64,000 nt of DNA, from the NCBI RefSeq assembly GCF_025519785.1, contig NZ_JAOPKZ010000007.1, forward strand, positions 61,698 through 125,697, in the 5' to 3' direction. A model generated the notes under the pieces. It worked only from the letters and a program-made list of their open reading frames with translations, searched no databases and was not told the DNA's origin. The position numbers and the translations under genes were made by a program. The stretch comes from Staphylococcus marylandisciuri (GTDB taxonomy: Bacteria > Bacillota > Bacilli > Staphylococcales > Staphylococcaceae). Shown piece after piece: positions 51,860-61,756 of this stretch; within the stretch, counting starts at the first letter, position 1, and every line of letters begins with the position of its first letter.

Positions 51860-52354
51860 TTATTTTTTTTCTACGTGTGTAGTGTAACTTGTATTACCAT
51901 CATTTGCTACACTGTTATTCTTGTAGTTTGCACTTTCTCTGCGTTGTCTTCTATTTTGCCATTTGTCAGCAATTTCCATCGCTACATTTGACCATTGAAC
52001 AACTTGTGAAATCTTATCTTCATTTTGAGAAATGTTATGCGTAATAGAGTTAGTTACACGATCTACTGAACCATTTAATGTTTGAACAGAGTCACCGATA
52101 CCTTTAACAGCATCAACAACTGAATTTAAGCGCTCAACCTTACCTTGAATATCTTCAGTTAAGCGATTAACTTTGTGTAATAAATCTGTTGATTCACGAG
52201 TAATACCTTGAACTTGACCTTCAACACCATCAAGTGTCTTAGCTACGTGGTCTAAGTTTTTCTTAACTGAAACCAATACGACAACAATTCCAATACATAG
52301 GATTAAGAAAGCTATGGCCGCAATTATTCCAGCTATAGGTAGAATCCATTCCAT
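51860..52354 (-). CDS. DUF948 / YtxG-like membrane protein
   Basis: A 164-residue protein with one N-terminal membrane segment (about 4-27) and a long amphipathic helix or coiled coil (about 28-115, VKKNLDHVAKTLDGVEGQV...). In Bacillus ytxG-ytxH-ytxJ form a stress-induced operon next to murC, and the order is kept here. It lies 79 bp after murC and 77 bp before ytxH. AGGAGGCG precedes the ATG. Function unknown. Confidence 0.87.
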   Translation of the reverse strand: MEWILPIAGIIAAIAFLILCIGIVVVLVSVKKNLDHVAKTLDGVEGQVQGITRESTDLLHKVNRLTEDIQGKVERLNSVVDAVKGIGDSVQTLNGSVDRVTNSITHNISQNEDKISQVVQWSNVAMEIADKWQNRRQRRESANYKNNSVANDGNTSYTTHVEKK

Positions 52355-52433
52355 TAAAAACGCCTCCTAAATTACGTATGTTGTTATTTATTTTTAATAC
52401 CCTACTTATTTTAACATAAACATGCTTAAAAAA

Positions 52434-53747
52434 TTATAATTCTGCTACTTTTCCTTCATGTGTTGTATAAGCGCGCAAGACTTTCTGAATATCTCCTGCA
52501 CCCATAAACAATATTACAGCTGATGGATAGTCTTCTAACTGTGCCACCGTTTCTTCACTAATCAAGTCTGCTCCGTCAATTCGATTGAGAAGATCTTGAA
52601 TAGATAGATCACCAGTATTTTCTCTTATAGATCCGAATATATCGCATAAATAAACGTGATCTGATTGACTAAGACTTTCAGCAAACTCTTCTAGAAAAGC
52701 TTGCGTTCTTGAAAATGTATGGGGTTGAAAAACAGAAATTACTTTCTTATTCGGATATTTTTTTCTAGCTGATTCAATCGTCGCATTTATTTCTCGAGGA
52801 TGATGTGCATAATCATCCACGAGAACTTGACTATTTAACGTAATTTCGTTGAAGCGTCTTTTAACACCACCAAACGTCTCTAAAGCCTCTTTAATATTAT
52901 CTACGTTGAGAGACTCAAAGTAACATATCGCAATGACCGCTAAGGCGTTGAGAATATTATGATCACCATATTGAGGAGATAGGAAGGTGTCGTAATATTC
53001 ACCTTTAATATAGACGTCAAATTGAGTACCTTTGTCGCTATAAGTAATATTATTAGCATAAATATCATTATCTTCAGTTAAGCCATAATAATAAATTGGT
53101 ACATTTGCTGTTAACTCGCGTAAATATCTATCTCCACCCCAAGCTATGATCGCTTTCTTAACATTATTCGCCATCGCTTGGAAAGCATCACAGACATCAT
53201 CGATATCTTTAAAGTAATCTGGGTGATCAAAATCTATGTTTGTCATAATAGCATAATCAGGATGATAACTCAGAAAGTGTCTTCTGTATTCACAAGCTTC
53301 AAATGCGAAGTACTCACTTGAAGGTATGCCTAATCCTGTTCCATCACCAATGAGGAAAGAGGTTTTTTTATCTCCATTCATAACGTGTGATAAGAGTCCA
53401 GTAGTGGAAGTTTTACCGTGAGCACCAGTGACTGCAACTGATATATATTGATTTATTACGTAAGCTAAGAAATCATGATAACGAATTATTTCCAATCCTA
53501 ATTTCTGTGCTTGCACTACTTCTTCATGGTCATTTGAGAAAGCGTTCCCTTGAATGACAACCATGTCTTCTTCCACGTTATTTCTATTAAAAGGTAAGAT
53601 CTTAATACCTTTATTCTTCAAAGCTTCTTCTGTAAATACATATTGATCTATATCAGATCCCTGCACTTCATGGCCTAAATCATGCATAATTTGAGCTAGT
53701 GAACTCATACCTGAGCCCTTAATGCCGACAAAGTGATAATGGGCCAT
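52434..53747 (-). CDS. murC: UDP-N-acetylmuramate-L-alanine ligase
   Basis: It adds L-alanine to UDP-MurNAc, the first peptide-stem step of peptidoglycan synthesis in the cytoplasm. The 437-residue Mur ligase has the UDP-binding GIKGSGMSS (about 8-16), the ATP loop TGAHGKTST (about 108-116), [10 protein letters not shown] and [10 protein letters not shown]. The ATG at 53747 (MAHYHF) has AAGGAG at 9-base spacing; a TTG three codons upstream is less likely. It follows sftA by 27 bp in the long minus-strand operon. Confidence 0.95.
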   Translation of the reverse strand: MAHYHFVGIKGSGMSSLAQIMHDLGHEVQGSDIDQYVFTEEALKNKGIKILPFNRNNVEEDMVVIQGNAFSNDHEEVVQAQKLGLEIIRYHDFLAYVINQYISVAVTGAHGKTSTTGLLSHVMNGDKKTSFLIGDGTGLGIPSSEYFAFEACEYRRHFLSYHPDYAIMTNIDFDHPDYFKDIDDVCDAFQAMANNVKKAIIAWGGDRYLRELTANVPIYYYGLTEDNDIYANNITYSDKGTQFDVYIKGEYYDTFLSPQYGDHNILNALAVIAICYFESLNVDNIKEALETFGGVKRRFNEITLNSQVLVDDYAHHPREINATIESARKKYPNKKVISVFQPHTFSRTQAFLEEFAESLSQSDHVYLCDIFGSIRENTGDLSIQDLLNRIDGADLISEETVAQLEDYPSAVILFMGAGDIQKVLRAYTTHEGKVAEL

Positions 53748-53774
53748 ATTTAACAACTCCTTAAATACTAATGA

Positions 53775-56700
53775 TTAATCCTCTTCTAAGTCTGATTCGG
53801 TTATATATACTTCTCGTGGTTTTGAACCGTTCGCTTCAGAAATAAATCCTAGCTGCTCTAATTGATCAACTATACGAGCTGCTCGATTATATCCCACTTG
53901 AAAGTGTCTTTGAATAAGAGAAGTAGAGATATGTCCTTCTTGAACCATAAAGCGACAAACATCTTTAAAAAGTTCGTCTTTAGGTTGATTTGCTTTCTTC
54001 TTAAGAAGTTCTTGTTCTTTAAATATATAATTTGGTTCCCGTTGCATTTTAATATACTCAACGACCTCATCGATTTCTTCATCTGAGACAAATGTACCTT
54101 GTACTCTAATAGGCTTGTTCATTCCACCACCTAGATAAAGCATGTCTCCATAACCTAATAATCGTTCAGCACCACCACTATCAAGAATAGTCCGTGAATC
54201 CACACTAGATGATACCATAAACGCAATTCGAGTTGGGATATTTGCTTTGATTAAACCTGTAATGACATTAACTGATGGTCTCTGCGTAGCGACTAACATA
54301 TGAATTCCACAAGCACGTGCTTTTTGAGCGATTCGAGCTATGGATTGCTCAACTTCTTGAGGAGACATCATCATTAAATCTGCTAATTCATCAATAACGA
54401 TGACAATTTTAGGTAAACGTTCCTCATAACTTGCCTTTTTATTAAACGCGGTAATATTACGCACATGATATTGAGCAAATAACTTATATCGACGTTCCAT
54501 TTCGTCTACAGCCCATTTAAGACTTTGCGTCGCAGCTTTAACATCGGTAATTACAGGCGAAACTAAGTGAGGTAAATCATTGTATGGTGCCAGTTCCACC
54601 ATTTTAGGGTCAATAAGTAGGAGGCGTAATTCTTCAGGATGATTTTTATATAGTAGAGACATTAATATACTATTTATACATACGGATTTACCTGATCCCG
54701 TTGCTCCGGCTATTAAAGCATGGGGCGTTTTAGCTATATCCATTAATAAGGGTTCATTATTGATGCGATATCCCATTGCTACCGTTAACTTGGAATGCGC
54801 ATTTTTAAACTGATCTGATTCAATGATTGAACGTAAATTCACTTTCGTTGGAGATTGGTTAGGCACTTCTATTCCTACCAGACTCGTTCCTGGTATAGGC
54901 GCTTCTATTCTGATGTCTTTGGCAGCTAGAGCCATCTTGATATCATCTTGTAAATTAGTGATTCGTGAAACTTTAACGCCTTTTTCTACCGACAGTTCAA
55001 ACCGTGTGACACTTGGCCCCTCTGTCACATGCTTGACTTCAGCTGGCACGTTAAAGTAATAGAACGCATCATTTAGTTCTTCTTTTTTTTCTTCAATCCA
55101 AGCTTCATCTATTTCATGTTGTTCAGGCTCTTCCAACAAGTTGATATTAGGTAGGTTTAAATTGGGCCCCTTTCTAATCGTCGTGCTACTTGAATGCGTA
55201 TCTTCGAATCGGTTATGATGGTGCGCTGTTTCTTTATTGTTGTCTGGTACATGTGAGTCACTAGTTTGACTTACTCCGCTTGCTTCCGAAGTGGAACCAT
55301 CAGTGTGTGATTGAAGCTCATCATTATCAGAATCAGATTGCTCATAAGTAGATTGATTTAAAGATCTGGATGCCTGTTGATATTGTGTTTCAGTTTCAAC
55401 GCCTAGATCATCTCTTCTAGTCTGATCGATGGAGCTGCTATTTTTTGAACCTTCTACCGCTGCTTCAACAGTTTCTTTAGATGTCCGTGATTCTCTATCA
55501 CCATTATTGTTCGTCTCTATTTGTGGCCGCTGAGAAGAACGTTCTTCATTGTTTTCTTCATGAGATGGCTTATTTTGAACTTCTTCTAGATGCGAGGATT
55601 CCTCATCTGATGAATGAGAACGTTCATTGGACTGAGTTTGTGCTTTCATTTCAGGCTTCAACTGTGGTGTCTCTACCTTACTTTTATTTCTATTTTGAGA
55701 ACGTGTAAGTCTTTTGCGATCTGATGGAGTCATCAACACGTTGAAAGGTTTAGTACTTTTAGGTGTAGTTTGAGAACTGTTATAGTTACTTTTCGTTTTT
55801 GATGATTGGTTAGAATTCTTAGCTTCTACTTCTGATTTGTTGTCTGCTGAAGGTTTTGAACTGTAATTGTTAGATTGTGTTGAGTCTTCTTTAGATTGTG
55901 TATACTCATTGGACTGAGGGTTTGAGATACTTTCTTGATGTGTAGATTGTTGAGAATTGAATTCATTCTCTATATGGTCAACGTTATTCGCATTCTCTTT
56001 TTGATGAGAAGATTCACGTTCTTCCCTTTCAACTTCTGAAGATAAATCCTCTGTCGAATCTTCTAACCCTATATCAACCGTCTCTTTATCATCGGGAGAA
56101 GCGGGTTGTTTCTGTTTGATCCTCTCTTTATCTTCATTAGTTTCAGAGGCGTCCTCGTTTGTATTTAAATCCCGATAGGCTGCGTCTTCAACATCGTTAT
56201 CTACCGCATCTTCTTGTTGGAAGTCCACTTGATCTAAAGAGTTGTTATCACTCGCGCTCTGATTTAAAGTAGAATGTTGCGCTTTAAAATCATTTCTACC
56301 TTCAGGTGGTTGATCACCCTCCATATGATGTTGTTCACTATTAGCTGAGAGATCCTCATTATCACGCTTCGATGATTCTTGTTCTTTTTGACCGCTATTT
56401 AAGGAGGAATCGGAATGATTTACCACTACCTCATCATCATTGATGTTATGTACGTTACGAATCTGATCTAGATCTACTTCTTCATAATTATACTTGGACG
56501 AAGTAGTAGGTTCTTGTTCTTCATCTGTTTCAGCATGCTCTACTTCTGATGATGACGACTGGTAAGGCATATCTAGAGAACTTTCACCTAAATAACGTTT
56601 AGCTTGATTAGCGTACATTTCATCAATTGCTTTCTGCACTTCGTCTTTATCATCCTCTTGATGACGTTTTTGTTGTAGTGCTTTTTTAAACTGCCGCTTC

Positions 56701-57569
56701 TGTAACACTTTTCTCTCGCGCTCTCTCCGTATTTCTTCAACAATTTGAGAGGCGTAAAAATTCTCGAGGCTTACCATATTATTATGGTTTTTAGTGTTAT
56801 GAGATGATGCCGCTTTATCTTTATTTCTGTCTCTGGTTTGCGCATCCTTAGTTTGAAGTTTATCATTCGATAAAGTGAAGCCTGATTGATTAGTAGTAGA
56901 TTGATCTCTCTTTTCTTTATCGAAGGATGTTGAGCCCAGCGGCGACGTAAGAGATGAATCATTGCTCTCTTCTGATTGCTTATCGTCATCAGTTTTATTA
57001 TATGATCTCGGTATCATGCCATTTTTAAGTTGTTTAGGCTTATGGGTGCCAAATATAGCTGATGGCACTTCTGAAGCTTTGAAATCTCTACTGGCATAAT
57101 TACGTTTATCACTCTTAAGATTGTTTCTTTCAGCACGTAACACATCAGTTTGAATACGTTGTTTACGTGGTGATTCAGATTTACGATGCTGAGTTTGTGA
57201 ACTGAGGGGACTACTGTCGCGTTCATATGATTCTTTGTTATATTCACTGAAGCGCTGTTGAGATACATCAGCTGAGCCCCTGTTTCTATGGCGTTTCTTT
57301 TTTCGCGTACTGAAAGAGAGATTGGCTTCGCTATCAGAGGCTTGACTAGAAGAAAACTCGTCATCGGAGACATTCTGAGAAATTTCTTCTTCGTTTAACA
57401 CTCTCATAGGGAACCGGAATTTACCTTTGGGTCTATCGTAAATATCATTATTTTGAGGTAGCAATGTATGTTGCTTTTCTTTTTGGTTACTTTGACGTCT
57501 TTTATTTCTTCTACTCAAATAGTCATTATTTGAATCTTCTTCACCAAATAATTTATCAAACCAGCTCAT
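53775..57569 (-). CDS. FtsK/SpoIIIE-family DNA translocase, SftA-like
   Basis: A 1264-residue DNA pump acting at the division septum. There is no N-terminal membrane segment; it starts MSWFDKLFG and continues with about 770 residues of disordered Ser/Gln/Asn/Glu-rich linker. The motor follows: alpha/beta domains from about 840, Walker A GATGSGKS (955-962), Walker B IVIVIDEL (1055-1062), VATQRPSVNVITGLIKAN, and the gamma winged helix (about 1200-1255, HFQVGYNRAARIVDQLE) that reads polar DNA motifs. The soluble N-terminus and the place beside murC and ytpR match B. subtilis SftA (YtpS/YtpT). It lies 18 bp after ytpR. Confidence 0.92.
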   Translation of the reverse strand: MSWFDKLFGEEDSNNDYLSRRNKRRQSNQKEKQHTLLPQNNDIYDRPKGKFRFPMRVLNEEEISQNVSDDEFSSSQASDSEANLSFSTRKKKRHRNRGSADVSQQRFSEYNKESYERDSSPLSSQTQHRKSESPRKQRIQTDVLRAERNNLKSDKRNYASRDFKASEVPSAIFGTHKPKQLKNGMIPRSYNKTDDDKQSEESNDSSLTSPLGSTSFDKEKRDQSTTNQSGFTLSNDKLQTKDAQTRDRNKDKAASSHNTKNHNNMVSLENFYASQIVEEIRRERERKVLQKRQFKKALQQKRHQEDDKDEVQKAIDEMYANQAKRYLGESSLDMPYQSSSSEVEHAETDEEQEPTTSSKYNYEEVDLDQIRNVHNINDDEVVVNHSDSSLNSGQKEQESSKRDNEDLSANSEQHHMEGDQPPEGRNDFKAQHSTLNQSASDNNSLDQVDFQQEDAVDNDVEDAAYRDLNTNEDASETNEDKERIKQKQPASPDDKETVDIGLEDSTEDLSSEVEREERESSHQKENANNVDHIENEFNSQQSTHQESISNPQSNEYTQSKEDSTQSNNYSSKPSADNKSEVEAKNSNQSSKTKSNYNSSQTTPKSTKPFNVLMTPSDRKRLTRSQNRNKSKVETPQLKPEMKAQTQSNERSHSSDEESSHLEEVQNKPSHEENNEERSSQRPQIETNNNGDRESRTSKETVEAAVEGSKNSSSIDQTRRDDLGVETETQYQQASRSLNQSTYEQSDSDNDELQSHTDGSTSEASGVSQTSDSHVPDNNKETAHHHNRFEDTHSSSTTIRKGPNLNLPNINLLEEPEQHEIDEAWIEEKKEELNDAFYYFNVPAEVKHVTEGPSVTRFELSVEKGVKVSRITNLQDDIKMALAAKDIRIEAPIPGTSLVGIEVPNQSPTKVNLRSIIESDQFKNAHSKLTVAMGYRINNEPLLMDIAKTPHALIAGATGSGKSVCINSILMSLLYKNHPEELRLLLIDPKMVELAPYNDLPHLVSPVITDVKAATQSLKWAVDEMERRYKLFAQYHVRNITAFNKKASYEERLPKIVIVIDELADLMMMSPQEVEQSIARIAQKARACGIHMLVATQRPSVNVITGLIKANIPTRIAFMVSSSVDSRTILDSGGAERLLGYGDMLYLGGGMNKPIRVQGTFVSDEEIDEVVEYIKMQREPNYIFKEQELLKKKANQPKDELFKDVCRFMVQEGHISTSLIQRHFQVGYNRAARIVDQLEQLGFISEANGSKPREVYITESDLEED

Positions 57570-57587
57570 ACTAAAAGTTACCTCCTT

Positions 57588-58184
57588 TTATTCTTTAAAA
57601 AATGGGGCGCCAATCTCGTAGTCATTAGATAGAACCATAATCCCTTTTTCTTGAGGAGCGTCTGGCAAGTTAAGTTCTTTCATTGAGCAAATCATTCCGC
57701 TACTAGCTACACCACGTAATTCGGCGTTTTTAATCACCATACCACTAGGCATAACAGCACCCACTTTAGCTACTACCACCTTTTGTGCTTTATCAATATT
57801 TGGCGCACCACAAACAATCTGTAATGTGTCATCACCGACATCAACTTTAACTATACTTAATTTATCAGCATTAGGATGTTTTTCTTTTTCAATAACATAG
57901 CCTACTACAAAGCTCGGGGACAAATCAGTGTCAAGCTTGTAATTGATTTGTGCGTCATCTATTTTTTGTTGCAATCCTTTTATAATAGATTCATTAAGTT
58001 TAATGTGTCCGTTGCCATTGAAATCTATATCGTTAACATTGAAGAAATTAAAACCAACTATACGTCCGTCTTTAGTTATGCTAATGACATCACCATGTTG
58101 TTGATATTCCAAATTTCCTTCTACTGGTTCGATTTGAAGAAAGGCTACGTCCCCTACTCCTTGTGGATTATAGAATAAATTCAT
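57588..58184 (-). CDS. ytpR: YtpR-like tRNA-binding-domain protein
   Basis: A 198-residue cytoplasmic protein with an N-terminal domain of unknown fold (1-85) and a C-terminal EMAP/OB-fold tRNA-binding domain (about 90-195) like that at the start of PheRS beta: [28 protein letters not shown] and [10 protein letters not shown]. It could bind structured RNA, but its role is not established. It is cotranscribed with ytpQ (14 bp) and sftA (18 bp). Confidence 0.88.
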   Translation of the reverse strand: MNLFYNPQGVGDVAFLQIEPVEGNLEYQQHGDVISITKDGRIVGFNFFNVNDIDFNGNGHIKLNESIIKGLQQKIDDAQINYKLDTDLSPSFVVGYVIEKEKHPNADKLSIVKVDVGDDTLQIVCGAPNIDKAQKVVVAKVGAVMPSGMVIKNAELRGVASSGMICSMKELNLPDAPQEKGIMVLSNDYEIGAPFFKE

Positions 58185-58198
58185 ACTATATATACTCC

Positions 58199-59062
58199 TT
58201 AATCTCGATCTTTATTGTTATATTGTTTGCGTGTTGCTTCTAATCTTTGTATTACATTCGGGTCCCGTTTTTGTTTATTATTTTTACCTAAGATAAATAT
58301 AGGCTCAAAATGCCCATTTTCATATCCTAGAGATAATGAAGTGATAGGGACAAGACCTTTAGTAAAGAATTCCATCGTTAAATGAGCCATGACGTCATAG
58401 CCCGTTTGGTTTCTAATATCAGCTACGATTAACACATCTTGGTGTGGAATAGCTACAAGCATCTCACCTTCGCATTGTTCTTCGAAATCATTTAATAATT
58501 TCGTATTTAGGATCCGACTAGCATCGTAGCCATCATTAGAATTAATAAAGTAAAATAAATTACCCTTCACTTCATCAGTTTTATAAGGATTTTTTAGCTT
58601 TCTTACATTAAATAAAGCCATTTCTTTTAACTGTTGTCGTGTAACACCTAGTTCTTTCAACATGGTTTCATCTATAAGTTTGTAAGATTTCCCTAAATCA
58701 AGTGCATAATATATATTCGTCTCGGCAGTATGCTGTTCATAAACGAGTTCGTTTCCTTCACTATTTTCTTTTTGAAAACTAGGCGCTCTTAATACAGGCA
58801 TAACTTTGATATCATCTAAATCGTTAAGATTATTGTCTCCCATTTGTGAAATAGCTTCTTCAACGTAATAGACAACTTCATCGACTATCTCATCTTTTTG
58901 CTCATTATACTTCGCAACAATAGACTGAAGTTTGATCGTTACACCTTTATGATTATCTGAGCGATATATACGTAAAGTTTCTTCTTCGCGATTGAAACTA
59001 TATTTTACATTTAAATGCTTTAAGCGTGCTTTGAGTTTATCTCTCATTTGAAAGACATTCAT
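58199..59062 (-). CDS. ytpQ: DUF1444 / UPF0354 protein YtpQ
   Basis: A 287-residue conserved Firmicute protein of unknown function. It has the family's start [10 protein letters not shown] and end blocks [23 protein letters not shown] and [15 protein letters not shown]. No membrane segment or catalytic motif can be named. The ATG at 59062 has GGAG 8 bases upstream. It normally follows ytpP in one operon; here the ytpP pseudogene and a small terminator lie in between, so it may rely on its own promoter or on read-through. Confidence 0.88.
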   Translation of the reverse strand: MNVFQMRDKLKARLKHLNVKYSFNREEETLRIYRSDNHKGVTIKLQSIVAKYNEQKDEIVDEVVYYVEEAISQMGDNNLNDLDDIKVMPVLRAPSFQKENSEGNELVYEQHTAETNIYYALDLGKSYKLIDETMLKELGVTRQQLKEMALFNVRKLKNPYKTDEVKGNLFYFINSNDGYDASRILNTKLLNDFEEQCEGEMLVAIPHQDVLIVADIRNQTGYDVMAHLTMEFFTKGLVPITSLSLGYENGHFEPIFILGKNNKQKRDPNVIQRLEATRKQYNNKDRD

Positions 59063-59103
59063 TATTAACACTCCTCTAAGCGTTTCTTTATTCAGTTTAC
59101 AAT

Positions 59104-59144
59104 AAATAAACCCTTACGAACAGAAAAAAAGTGCACGTTAAGGG
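59104..59144 (-). terminator. Terminator-like hairpin between ytpP and ytpQ
   Basis: Minus-strand CCCTTAACG pairs with CGTAAGGG (one bulge), then TTTATTTATT. It would cut transcription before ytpQ if active. Confidence 0.5.
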
Positions 59145-59179
59145 CATTAATTTTAAATAATTACTATACCGATTATCCA

Positions 59180-59690
59180 TTATTTCTTGAAGCTTTGAGC
59201 AATAAATTGGTCGATTTGCTGGATAGACTTTCGTTCTTTTCCTATGTATCTAACGATCAATTCTCCATTGTCGTACACTAGAAAACTAGGTATGCCCATA
59301 ATGTTAAGCTCTGTACAAGAGGTTGAGACATTACATTATGTCCCAGTTTCTCTTTGTTGGGGCCCTACCCCAACTCGCTGTGCTTGTGGAAACTGATTTA
59401 TCAGTTTCTCTTTGTTGGGGCCCCACCCCAACTCGCATTGCTGGTGGAAACTGATGAACCAGTTTCTTTGTGTTGGTGCCCCCTGCTCAAAACCTAAACG
59501 CTTTTGTCCCGTCCTCTCTATCTACAGATATGAACGTTATTTCCTCATATTTACTTTTTAGCTGTGGTAAATCAGGCTCGATAACTTTACAATCAGGACA
59601 TCAATTTGCTGTGAACATAAACACCGTCCGCCTTGAGTTAATCCCTTAAAGTCTTATTCACATTGAAGTATTTGTCTAATTAAAAACTCC
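59180..59690 (-). pseudogene. ytpP: Thioredoxin-like protein YtpP, disrupted
   Basis: The gene is in the YtpP place between ytoP and ytpQ but cannot be translated. After GGAG the expected ATG reads ATT (about 59679-59681). The first frame matches a thioredoxin N-terminus (IRQILQ...DFKGLTQG) but has a TAA. A frameshift then leads into VFMFTAN-stop-CPDCKVIEPDLPQ, where the Trp codon of WCPDC is TGA. After FISVDR, 202 bp of STAR repeat (59318-59519) replace several codons. The C-terminal part CTELNIMGIPSFLVYDNG with its cis-proline follows intact to the stop. Start loss, two stops, a frameshift and the repeat together mean a dead gene. Confidence 0.9.
59318..59519. repeat. STAR repeat locus 15 inside ytpP
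   Basis: It is bounded by AGAGGTTGAGAC and GTCCCGTCCTCT, inverted repeats that match at most positions. Inside are three STAR cores near 59357 (TGTTGGGGCCCT), 59414 (TGTTGGGGCCCC) and 59471 (TGTTGGTGCCCC), about 57 bp apart, with the usual CCAACTCGC...GGAAACTGAT spacers. Coding homology on both sides fixes the element ends to within a few bases. Confidence 0.92.
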
Positions 59691-60770
59691 TTATCGATTG
59701 TACTGTAAAAAGTGGATTATATCTTCATTAAGATGAGTGATAGATCGTAACAATAATTCTCGAGCCGCTTCATAATCTCTCAAATCAAAAACTGATTCTG
59801 TACTGTGGATATAACGAGCACATACGCCTATTACGGCAGTAGGCACACCGATATTAGCCTTATGGATCTCTCCACCATCAGTACCACCAGGCGATATATA
59901 ATATTGATGAGCTATATCATAATTTTTAACGAGATCTAACAAATAATCTCTGAAATTTGATGATAAAAGCATCGTGCCATCTTTAATTCGAATTAGTGTT
60001 CCTTTCCCAATTTCTCCAGAAAGTTGTTGTTGACCTTTAATATCATTAGCAGGCGAACAATCTACTACGAAAGCTAAGTCAGGATCTATTAACTCAACAG
60101 AAGGACGAGCTCCTCTTAAACCAACTTCTTCTTGAGTATTAGCCCCTACGTAGAGGTCTACATCAAGCTCAACATCTTTTAATAGCTCTAATATTTCTAT
60201 TCCTATTAAGCAGCCGTAACGATTGTCCCAGGCTTTAGCTGTATATCGGTATTCACTAAGTTGCGTTAATATAGTGTCAGGCACTATAGAATCTCCTATT
60301 TCAATACCTCTATCACGAACTGCTTTATCAGAAGTTTCACCTATATCTAGCATTAAATCTTCAATCTTTGGTGTGCCTTCACTCCCTGTTCGAAAATGCT
60401 TAGGTATATTGGCTACAACGCCTGTAAACTCTATATTAAAACGAGTTTTCACTTTAAGTCTTTGACCTTGCCAAATATCAGGTGCCACACCACCTAAACT
60501 AGTAAACTGCAGCATACCATTTTCTGTAATATGTGTCAGCATAAACCCTATCTCATCCATATGAGCGGCTACCATTACACGTCTCGCATTGCTTTTCTTA
60601 GATTTTTTCACCCCATAAAAACCACCTAGACGATTGTAGACAAACTCATCCACGTAGGGTGACATCTCCTCAATTAAATATTCCTTTACATCTGCTTCGA
60701 ACCCGGGAGCGCCGTGTAATTCAGTTAATTTTTTTATGCGTTGTAAAGTTCTAGCTTTTTCTATATTCAT
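59691..60770 (-). CDS. M42 family aminopeptidase (glutamyl aminopeptidase, YtoP-like)
   Basis: A cytoplasmic cobalt/zinc aminopeptidase of the PepA/FrvX group that forms large tetrahedral assemblies. In 359 residues the metal ligands are visible: His in AAHMDEIGF, Asp in WDNRYGC, Glu pair in NTQEEVGLRG, Asp in VDCSPAND and His in GGTDGGEIHK. I start at 60770 (MNIEKART) with AGGTG 9 bases upstream; an ATG two codons earlier (60776) is possible. It heads the segment toward ytpP-ytpQ and follows ytnP. Confidence 0.9.
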   Translation of the reverse strand: MNIEKARTLQRIKKLTELHGAPGFEADVKEYLIEEMSPYVDEFVYNRLGGFYGVKKSKKSNARRVMVAAHMDEIGFMLTHITENGMLQFTSLGGVAPDIWQGQRLKVKTRFNIEFTGVVANIPKHFRTGSEGTPKIEDLMLDIGETSDKAVRDRGIEIGDSIVPDTILTQLSEYRYTAKAWDNRYGCLIGIEILELLKDVELDVDLYVGANTQEEVGLRGARPSVELIDPDLAFVVDCSPANDIKGQQQLSGEIGKGTLIRIKDGTMLLSSNFRDYLLDLVKNYDIAHQYYISPGGTDGGEIHKANIGVPTAVIGVCARYIHSTESVFDLRDYEAARELLLRSITHLNEDIIHFLQYNR

Positions 60771-60807
60771 AAACATTAACACCTAACCTCTAGACGTACA
60801 ATTTTCC

Positions 60808-61638
60808 TTAAATATTACGGGTGATAAAATCTTCAATAATCTTTTCATCACTTGAGTCGAATTTAACAGCAAAATATTTAGGATCATGATAATATAAAAA
60901 CCAATAATTTTCTTTAATAAATTGGTGAATGTACTTCTCCTTCTCACTGATAGAATCCATCGGGTAATCATCATAAGCTGTGACCCATAGTGAATTTTGA
61001 TGAGCGTGGGTTGGGAAGATATCTGCCATGTGTACAGCTTTATCGTTTTCACTTTCTATCGTTATGATACTATGTCCGTTACTATGGCCGCCAGTGTGTT
61101 TCATAGTAATACCAGGATAAGGTGATATTTCATCTTTATATTCGACAACTTTATCTTTATAATTACCTTGATTTATTGACCAATAAGTAGCTTTACTTCT
61201 TATATTAGGGTTTAGAAATTCGTCCCACTCATCAGACTGAATATAATGTGTGGCATTCGGAAAAACAGCTTCTCCTTCTTCATTTGTTAACCCTGTGGCG
61301 TGATCAAAGTGCATGTGAGTCATCAATACTATATCGATGTCAGCAGCAGTTAAATTATAGTCTTGTAGACTATCTTCAAGATGACTTTCATTACTCACTC
61401 CATAATTACGTAATTGCTTTTCTGTCAGTTTGCCATTTCCAATTCCCGTATCAATAATTATATTTTTATCTTTCGTTTGAATGAGTATAGGATGCGTGGG
61501 CTGAGGTATTTGGTTCTTTTCATTAGCATTTATTTTTCTCGACCACAAAGGTTTGGGGACTACACCGAAGATAGCGCCTCCGTCCATATGTGTGTAGCCT
61601 CCATCTAAGTAATTAATTGTGAACTGTCCAACTTTCAT
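60808..61638 (-). CDS. ytnP: Metallo-beta-lactamase-fold hydrolase, YtnP lactonase-like
   Basis: A 276-residue protein of the AHL-lactonase branch of the metallo-beta-lactamase fold. The zinc motif is LMTHMHFDHATG (about 106-117), with further ligands in HTGGHSNGH and MADIFPTHAH. Bacillus YtnP is a quorum-quenching lactonase; a similar activity here is inferred, not shown. No signal peptide. AGGGGATATT precedes the ATG. It sits 37 bp before the ytoP start on the same strand, so the two are probably cotranscribed. Confidence 0.87.
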   Translation of the reverse strand: MKVGQFTINYLDGGYTHMDGGAIFGVVPKPLWSRKINANEKNQIPQPTHPILIQTKDKNIIIDTGIGNGKLTEKQLRNYGVSNESHLEDSLQDYNLTAADIDIVLMTHMHFDHATGLTNEEGEAVFPNATHYIQSDEWDEFLNPNIRSKATYWSINQGNYKDKVVEYKDEISPYPGITMKHTGGHSNGHSIITIESENDKAVHMADIFPTHAHQNSLWVTAYDDYPMDSISEKEKYIHQFIKENYWFLYYHDPKYFAVKFDSSDEKIIEDFITRNI

Positions 61639-61710
61639 AATATCCCCTCTTTTTTATAATGAGTTAAATCTATATTAATATAAAGATTGTATTGGGTAAA
61701 ATGCGATATG

Positions 61711-61756
61711 CAAAAAGAGTGAGTCTGAATCTCTTATAGATTCATACCCACCCTTA
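61711..61756 (-). terminator. Terminator of ytmP-trmB
   Basis: Minus-strand GGGTGGGTATGAATCT pairs with GATTCAGACTCACTC and is followed by TTTTTGC. It starts at the trmB stop. Confidence 0.75.

Noticed and set aside
53870..57373. Shadow ORFs inside the SftA-like gene
   Set aside because: They arise from the low-complexity linker in other frames and have no start signals.
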